Positions 4,799 through 6,591 of a stretch of DNA of 6,591 bases are shown piece by piece. The stretch spans positions 1-6,591 of the forward strand of contig JAEYYQ010000170.1 in NCBI GenBank assembly GCA_023428365.1. The letters run 5' to 3'. The stretch comes from Pseudomonadota bacterium. GTDB lineage: Bacteria > Pseudomonadota > Alphaproteobacteria > Rhizobiales > Hyphomicrobiaceae. Numbering within the stretch: position 1 is the stretch's first letter; each line of letters starts with the position of its first letter. The translations under genes were made by a program, and so were the position numbers. The notes beneath the pieces were generated by a model that saw nothing but the letters and a program-made list of their open reading frames with translations, did not search any database and was not told where the DNA came from.

Positions 4799-6072
4799 CC
4801 TCTGCTGTTGGCATATTCGTCCTGTTGATCCTGTTGGGCACGCCGATTGCGGTTGTGATGGTGATGTCGGGACTATCCGGCGCCATGGAACTTGGCGGTT
4901 CCGATTTTCTCGGGATCGTTGCGGAGCGTATGTTTTCCGGCACCAGCGGCTATTTGCTGATGGCCATTCCCTACTTCATCTTCACGGCCGAACTCATGAA
5001 CCAGGCGGGGTTGACGGAGCGTCTTATCGCTTTCAACAACGCCTTGTTCGGTCGCATCCGCGGCGCTCTCAGTCACGTCAACGTTGCTGTCAGCCTCTTC
5101 TTCTCCGGGCTGACCGGTGCGGCCATCACCGACACGGTGGCGATCGGCAAGATCATGATTCCCGCCATGAAGCGTGAAGGTTACACCGCCGAATATGCAG
5201 CGGCTGTAACAGCGTGCTCATCGATCATCGGCCCGATCATCCCCCCGAGCATCGTCATGGTCGTGTATGCCTCGCTGCTGCAGAACGTGTCGGTGCTGTC
5301 CCTGTTTGCGGCCGGTATCATTCCCGGTCTGTTGATGACGCTTGCGCTGTTGATCACGAGCGGAATCCTGGCGTGGATGTACAAATTCCCCCGGCATGGC
5401 GACACCAATTTACGGGCGGCGGCGCGCGCGTTTCTCCCGACGATCCCCGCGCTGCTCGTACCGTTCATCATTCTGGCTGGTATTCTCGGCGGTTTCACCA
5501 CGGTTACCGAGGCTTCTGCCTTTGCTGCGGTCTACACGATCGCGCTCGGCGTTTTTGCTTATCGCACATTGACCTTGTCCAAGCTCTGGCAGACGCTTGT
5601 CGTCACGGTTCAGTTCAGCGGCGTGGTCTTCTTCCTTCTGGCGGCTTCCACGGTGCTGGGCTGGTTTGTGACGCGCTCCGGTATTGCCCGCGAAGCCGCC
5701 AGCATGATCGCCACGGTCAGCACCGATGCAACGATCCAGATCATGCTGGTCAATGCACTCCTGATCCTGATCGGGACGGTGCTCGACGTGTTGCCGGCGC
5801 TGGTTGTCGTCGGCCCGGTTCTTGTTCCGGCAATGATACAGCTTGGTTTTGATCCGCTGCATTTCGCGATGGTGATGATCCTGGCGCTCAACCTCGCCAA
5901 TATCACTCCCCCCGTCGGCATGACGCTGATGACGGCGACGCAGATTGCGGGTGTGCCCTATGAACGGGCCATCATCGCGTCGATCCCGTTCTACATCACG
6001 CATTTGATCGTCTTGATCATGGTCTCGCTGTGGCCGGCGCTCGTGCTATGGCTACCGCGCTTGCTTCTCTGA
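4795..6072 (+). CDS. TRAP transporter large permease subunit (DctM family)
   Basis: This encodes the 425-residue large inner-membrane subunit, which carries substrate across using the sodium gradient. The GTG start overlaps the DctQ-type stop in GTGA (4795-4798), and GGAG at 4782-4785 is 9 bases upstream. The sequence is hydrophobic throughout, as expected for about a dozen helices including re-entrant hairpins. Family-typical segments are MAIPYFIFTAELMNQAGL, SGLTGAAITDTVAIGKIMIP (GLTGAAITDT at residues 105-114), ACSSIIGPIIPPSIVMVVY (SSIIGPIIPPS at 142-152) and, in the second half, LNLANITPPVGMTLMTA. These Ser/Gly/Pro-rich repeats form the sodium and substrate sites in solved TRAP structures. 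Length is normal and nothing is broken. It belongs to the same operon as the genes on either side. Confidence 0.94.
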   Translation: MTSAVGIFVLLILLGTPIAVVMVMSGLSGAMELGGSDFLGIVAERMFSGTSGYLLMAIPYFIFTAELMNQAGLTERLIAFNNALFGRIRGALSHVNVAVSLFFSGLTGAAITDTVAIGKIMIPAMKREGYTAEYAAAVTACSSIIGPIIPPSIVMVVYASLLQNVSVLSLFAAGIIPGLLMTLALLITSGILAWMYKFPRHGDTNLRAAARAFLPTIPALLVPFIILAGILGGFTTVTEASAFAAVYTIALGVFAYRTLTLSKLWQTLVVTVQFSGVVFFLLAASTVLGWFVTRSGIAREAASMIATVSTDATIQIMLVNALLILIGTVLDVLPALVVVGPVLVPAMIQLGFDPLHFAMVMILALNLANITPPVGMTLMTATQIAGVPYERAIIASIPFYITHLIVLIMVSLWPALVLWLPRLLL

Positions 6073-6090
6073 CGCGGGAAGAGGATCGCC

Positions 6091-6591
6091 GTGAAGCTGC
6101 GTTGCGTTGATTGCGGGCTGATGATGCCGGCTGGTGCCAGTTATGCCTGCAACGTCTGTCAGGGCATTCTGGAGGTCGTTGCACCGGCTGGAACGTCGAC
6201 CGAGGGTGATCGCTATCTGGCAGAGACGATGTGGCGCCATGCCGATCGCCTGTCAGTGAGTGAGCGAACTGCAATTGTCTCGTTGGGCGAGGGCAATACA
6301 CCCTTGCACAGAGGCGAAAGACTGGAACAATCGCTTCCCGGTTTCACCGGACAGATCTGGCTCAAGGATGAAACGGTCAATCCCACGGGGTCCTTCAAGG
6401 ACCGGCTGATCAGCGCTGCCGTAAGTTGGGCGAAACAGAACGGCTATGCGGGTATCGTGTGTGCATCCAGCGGCAACGCAGGCGCCTCGACCTCAGCCTA
6501 TGCCGCACGCGCCGGCCTGAAGGCGAGCGTCGTTGTGCCGACGCATACGCCGGAGGAGAAGCTGACGCAGATTGCGGCCTATGGCGCACTG
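6091..6591 (+). CDS. Threonine-synthase-like PLP enzyme with N-terminal zinc ribbon (3' end outside window)
   Basis: The first 167 residues of a fold-type II pyridoxal-phosphate enzyme are present. Start is GTG 6091, with AAGAGGA (6079-6085) as ribosome-binding site and 18 bp after the permease stop, so it is very likely part of the TRAP operon. Residues 5-23 carry two CxxC pairs (CVDC, CNVC), a rubredoxin-like zinc ribbon found in some threonine synthases and relatives. The PLP domain follows: LGEGNTPL (65-72), LKDETVNPTGSFKDR with Schiff-base Lys103, and the cofactor-phosphate loop SSGNAG (126-131). The family includes threonine synthase (O-phosphohomoserine to threonine) and various amino-acid ammonia-lyases or beta-eliminating enzymes. 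Placement behind a transporter favours a catabolic lyase over threonine biosynthesis, but the reaction cannot be named from this part. A full-length gene would be about 380-430 codons. Confidence 0.85.
   Translation, partial: MKLRCVDCGLMMPAGASYACNVCQGILEVVAPAGTSTEGDRYLAETMWRHADRLSVSERTAIVSLGEGNTPLHRGERLEQSLPGFTGQIWLKDETVNPTGSFKDRLISAAVSWAKQNGYAGIVCASSGNAGASTSAYAARAGLKASVVVPTHTPEEKLTQIAAYGAL

Noticed and set aside
4728..5177. 149-residue plus-strand open frame spanning the dctQ/dctM-type junction
   Set aside because: It is an out-of-frame shadow of the two membrane genes, rich in Arg and His and without a family match.
1..6591. CRISPR array, intact insertion sequence, integrase or rRNA
   Set aside because: I looked for regularly spaced repeats, transposase or recombinase motifs and rRNA-like sequence and saw none.

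Overview
The window is GC-rich and codon-dense, and reads like an alphaproteobacterial (probably Hyphomicrobiales-type) chromosome. That placement is an inference from the gene families (xsc, an IclR-controlled TRAP operon) and composition; there is no rRNA or other marker to fix it. Two functional blocks flank a short scar-like region.

Left block (1-1273): the 3' 60% of xsc, encoding sulfoacetaldehyde acetyltransferase, the desulfonating step of taurine/sulfoacetaldehyde catabolism. A 10-bp hairpin (1090-1115) follows its stop codon. A recognisable promoter (1137-1165), with an unusual dyad built into it, then leads to a complete tRNA-Ser(GCU) gene with an encoded CCA (1182-1273).

Middle (1274-1905): no intact gene. 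Directly after the tRNA lie three copies of a 10-bp repeat, GTCCANCCAC. About 50 bp further on is a minus-strand fragment of a Z1-domain protein, reduced to its most conserved SF2-helicase-like core and ending in an unrelated tail and stop. tRNA 3' end, short direct repeats and a broken accessory/defence-type gene together resemble the remains of a genomic island, although no integrase is visible. The remaining roughly 340 bp hold only two inverted repeats.

Right block (1906-6591): a divergent regulator/transport locus. An IclR-family regulator is on the minus strand. On the plus strand are a complete TRAP transporter (periplasmic DctP-type protein, four-helix DctQ-type protein, large DctM-type permease) and the 5' part of a zinc-ribbon threonine-synthase-like PLP enzyme, 18 bp behind the permease. 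The iclR-dctP intergenic region appears to have two divergent promoters whose -35 hexamers form an inverted repeat, with a 16-bp imperfect palindrome between the -35 and -10 of the iclR promoter. The dctP leader can fold into a long hairpin, and a second hairpin between dctP and dctQ could reduce read-through into the membrane genes.

Working model: the IclR protein senses a substrate, the TRAP system imports a small organic acid or amino acid, and the PLP enzyme acts on it. Because xsc lies close by, a sulfonated substrate is possible. The tRNA and the scar separate the two blocks, however, so this link is only a hypothesis.
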